Shown here piece after piece: positions 52,408 to 54,358 of a stretch of DNA of 54,358 bases; the first letter of the stretch is position 1; each line of letters starts with the position of its first letter. The position numbers and the translations under genes are program-made. The stretch is taken from positions 1 to 54,358 of the forward strand of contig CAYJOP010000006.1 of assembly GCA_964371835.1 (NCBI GenBank), written 5' to 3'. The stretch comes from CAYJAD01 sp964371835. GTDB taxonomy: Bacteria > Desulfobacterota > Desulfovibrionia > Desulfovibrionales > Desulfovibrionaceae. The notes beneath the pieces are model-generated. The model made no database searches and was not told the origin of the DNA. It saw only the letters and a list, made by a program, of their open reading frames with translations.

Positions 52408-54327
52408 ATGAGTAGCGGAACAAAAAAACATAAATTCAAAGCAGAAGTGCGTAAAGTCCTAGATATTATTACACATTCTCTTTATACTAATCGTGAAATC
52501 TTTTTGCGTGAGCTTGTGTCCAACGCATCCGATGCGCTGGATAAGTTGCGTTTTGAGCAAAACAAAGGCCAAGCCCCTCTTAATCCAGATGCTCAACTGG
52601 AAATTAGCATTCAAATAGATAAGGATAACAAGACCCTAACTATTAGTGACACTGGCATTGGCATGACTGAAGCTGAGCTTATGGCTAACCTTGGCACCAT
52701 TGCTAAGTCAGGTTCTGAGGAATTTTTGGCCGATTTAAATGCAAATGCTAGCAAAGAAGGCGCAGACAAGCCAGATGCGGCTAATATTATTGGTCGTTTT
52801 GGTGTTGGTTTTTATGCTGTTTTTATGGTGGCTGACAAAGTTATAGTTAAATCTCGCCACGCTTTTGGTGATGGTCAAGCTAATGAGTGGATAAGCGACG
52901 GTAGCGGTACATTTACCATTAATACCACAGATGATGCACCAGAACGTGGCACAAAGATTGTGGCACACCTAAAAGAAGATGCTGCGGAATTTTTAGAAAA
53001 ATACCGCCTTGAGTCCATAATTCGCAAGCATTCTGCGTTTATTCCTTTTAATGTGAGTGTTGATGGCGAACATATTAATACAACTCCTGCCCTTTGGCGT
53101 GAGCCGAAGTTTTCCATAACCAAGGAGCAATACGCTGAGTTTTATAAATTTTTAACTTTTGATAGCACTGACCCGCTAGACACTGTGCATTTAACTGTTG
53201 ATGCTCCAGTGCAATTTAATGCATTATTGTTCATTCCGCCAGTGGCGCATGATTTTATGGGTTCAGGGCGTGAGCGTTGGGGACTTGACCTTTATGCTCG
53301 CCGTGTGCTTATTATGCGAGAAAATAAGGAGCTTTTGCCAGAGTATTTGGGATTTTTCAAGGGTGTTGTGGACACAGAGGACTTACCCTTAAATATATCT
53401 CGTGAAACGCTACAAGAAAATATTATACTTAGAAAAATTCAGCAAACCTTAGTTAAGCAAAGCTTAAGTCACTTGGAAAAATTGTCTGCTGATAAAGACG
53501 CTTATGCAAAATTTTGGCATACGCATGGGCGCATATTCAAGCTTGGCTACCATGATTTTGTGAATAAGGAAAAGGTCTCCACGCTGTTGCGTTTTAACTC
53601 ATCATTCCACGAAGATGCAGAAGGCTTAACCTCACTTGATGATTATATGAGCAGGGCAAAGGCCTCGCAAAAAACATTTTGGTATGTGTCTGGGGCAAGT
53701 CGTGAGGCTGTGCGCCTAAATCCACATTTAGAAGTGTTTCGCAAAAAAGGCTTGGAAGTATTCTATCTTACAGAACCCATTGATGAATTTGTCATGAGCG
53801 GCCTTGGACAATATAAAGAGTGGGACTTTAAGGCCGTTGAACACGCAGATGATGAAAGCTTAAAGGACTTTGAAAATACAGAGGCTGAAGCCAGCAAAGC
53901 CGCACCCCTAGCCGAAGATGATGTTAAAAATTTTGACACATTACTTAAAGAAATGCACGAAATTCTAGGAGATAAAGTTAAAGAGGTTCGTGTTTCACAT
54001 CGCTTAGCAGATAGCCCGGCATGCTTAGTTGCTCCAGACGGTGGTATGACATCTTCCATGGAAAAGCTAATGCGCATCATGAACAAAGATGAAACAGTGC
54101 CACAAAAGATTTTTGAGGTTAACCGTGATCACCCCATGTTACGAACACTTTTGCGCATTCATAAAACAGATTCCAAGGACCCACTACTTAAAGAAATGGT
54201 GGAGGGACTCTATGACACAAGCCTACTTTTAGATGGTTATGTTAAAGACCCACATGCATTGGCTGCCCGCACCAATAAGCTCATGGAGCAAGCTGGCGCT
54301 TGGTATGCAGAACTTAAGAAAATGTAA
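52408..54327 (+). CDS. htpG: Hsp90-family chaperone HtpG
   Basis: 639 aa cytosolic ATP-dependent chaperone. The N-terminal GHKL ATPase shows [31 protein letters not shown] and the G-rich lid [15 protein letters not shown]. The middle domain carries [15 protein letters not shown], which includes the conserved catalytic-loop Arg, and the C-terminal dimerisation domain closes it. GGAGG lies 5 bp before the ATG. Complete, with 31 bp of window left after it. Confidence 0.97.
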
Positions 54328-54358
54328 TTTAAAACTTATGAAAATCTACCCATAAGTA

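Noticed and set aside
1..54358. CRISPR array, prophage or integrative element
   Set aside because: No regularly spaced repeats, no integrase or phage structural genes, and no attachment-site duplication at the tRNA were seen.

Overview
The window reads as a chromosomal segment of an AT-rich member of the Desulfovibrionaceae (sulfate-reducing Desulfobacterota). The strongest marker is a periplasmic tetraheme cytochrome c3 with the class III heme spacing. Supporting markers are AhbB-type siroheme decarboxylase beside hemL (the alternative heme route), CbiG/CbiH of anaerobic corrin synthesis, a B12-dependent ribonucleotide reductase, menaquinone methyltransferase, and Gram-negative envelope genes (Skp, FabZ, heptose kinase). 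No transposase, integrase, phage gene or CRISPR array was seen. Most genes are housekeeping and the novelty lies in the intergenic DNA and a few odd proteins.

Layout. 1-7.5 kb (minus strand): a sigma-54 activator with a degenerate receiver, PpiD-like foldase, GlmS, and a chemoreceptor with its own sigma-28 promoter. 7.6-9.2 kb (plus): larB and cytochrome c3, separated by repeat-bearing DNA. 9.6-13.5 kb: an acidic repeat protein, two small ORFs (27 and 58 codons) in and after a GC-rich island, ubiE, DUF2065 and a polyprenyl diphosphate synthase. 13.5-17.8 kb: PurL with a PurS-like N-terminus, an RRM protein with a structured leader, and a SLOG-like protein. 17.9-23.8 kb: an apparent operon rarD-ahbB-hemL-cbiG-cbiH-membrane protein for tetrapyrroles. 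23.8-25.2 kb (minus): a SurE-phosphoribosyltransferase fusion. 25.3-29.6 kb: a YhaM-like HD nuclease, tmk, a small protein and a U32 protein. 29.7-35.0 kb (minus): HU, then a coupled cluster of an OTC-like protein, a HisD-like protein, an EF-G paralog and RsmA. 35.2-38.9 kb: a UPF0280 protein, an acetyltransferase-GT4 fusion and a sugar dehydrogenase for N-acetylated sugar acids. 39.0-39.6 kb: a dense array of hairpins, then tRNA-Leu(TAG). 40.2-46.2 kb: class II RNR, a YkgJ cysteine-cluster protein, RNase R and a Bax-inhibitor-1 family protein. 46.6-54.3 kb: AmiC-type amidase, Skp, FabZ, heptose-7-P kinase, a glycosyltransferase, a small protein and HtpG.

How the parts connect. HemL makes ALA, AhbB takes siroheme toward heme (needed by cytochrome c3), CbiG/CbiH take precorrins to cobalamin, and the class II RNR uses adenosylcobalamin. 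GlmS, WlbA-like and WlbB-like enzymes, heptose kinase, FabZ, Skp, PpiD and the amidase serve envelope building.

Best candidates for something undescribed: the nested hairpin array at 39.03-39.30 kb; the small-ORF/GC-island pair before ubiE; a dispersed intergenic repeat family with three copies; the divergent OTC-like/HisD-like pair coupled to a second EF-G; and the SurE-PRTase fusion. All calls are by eye from the sequence; no database search was possible.
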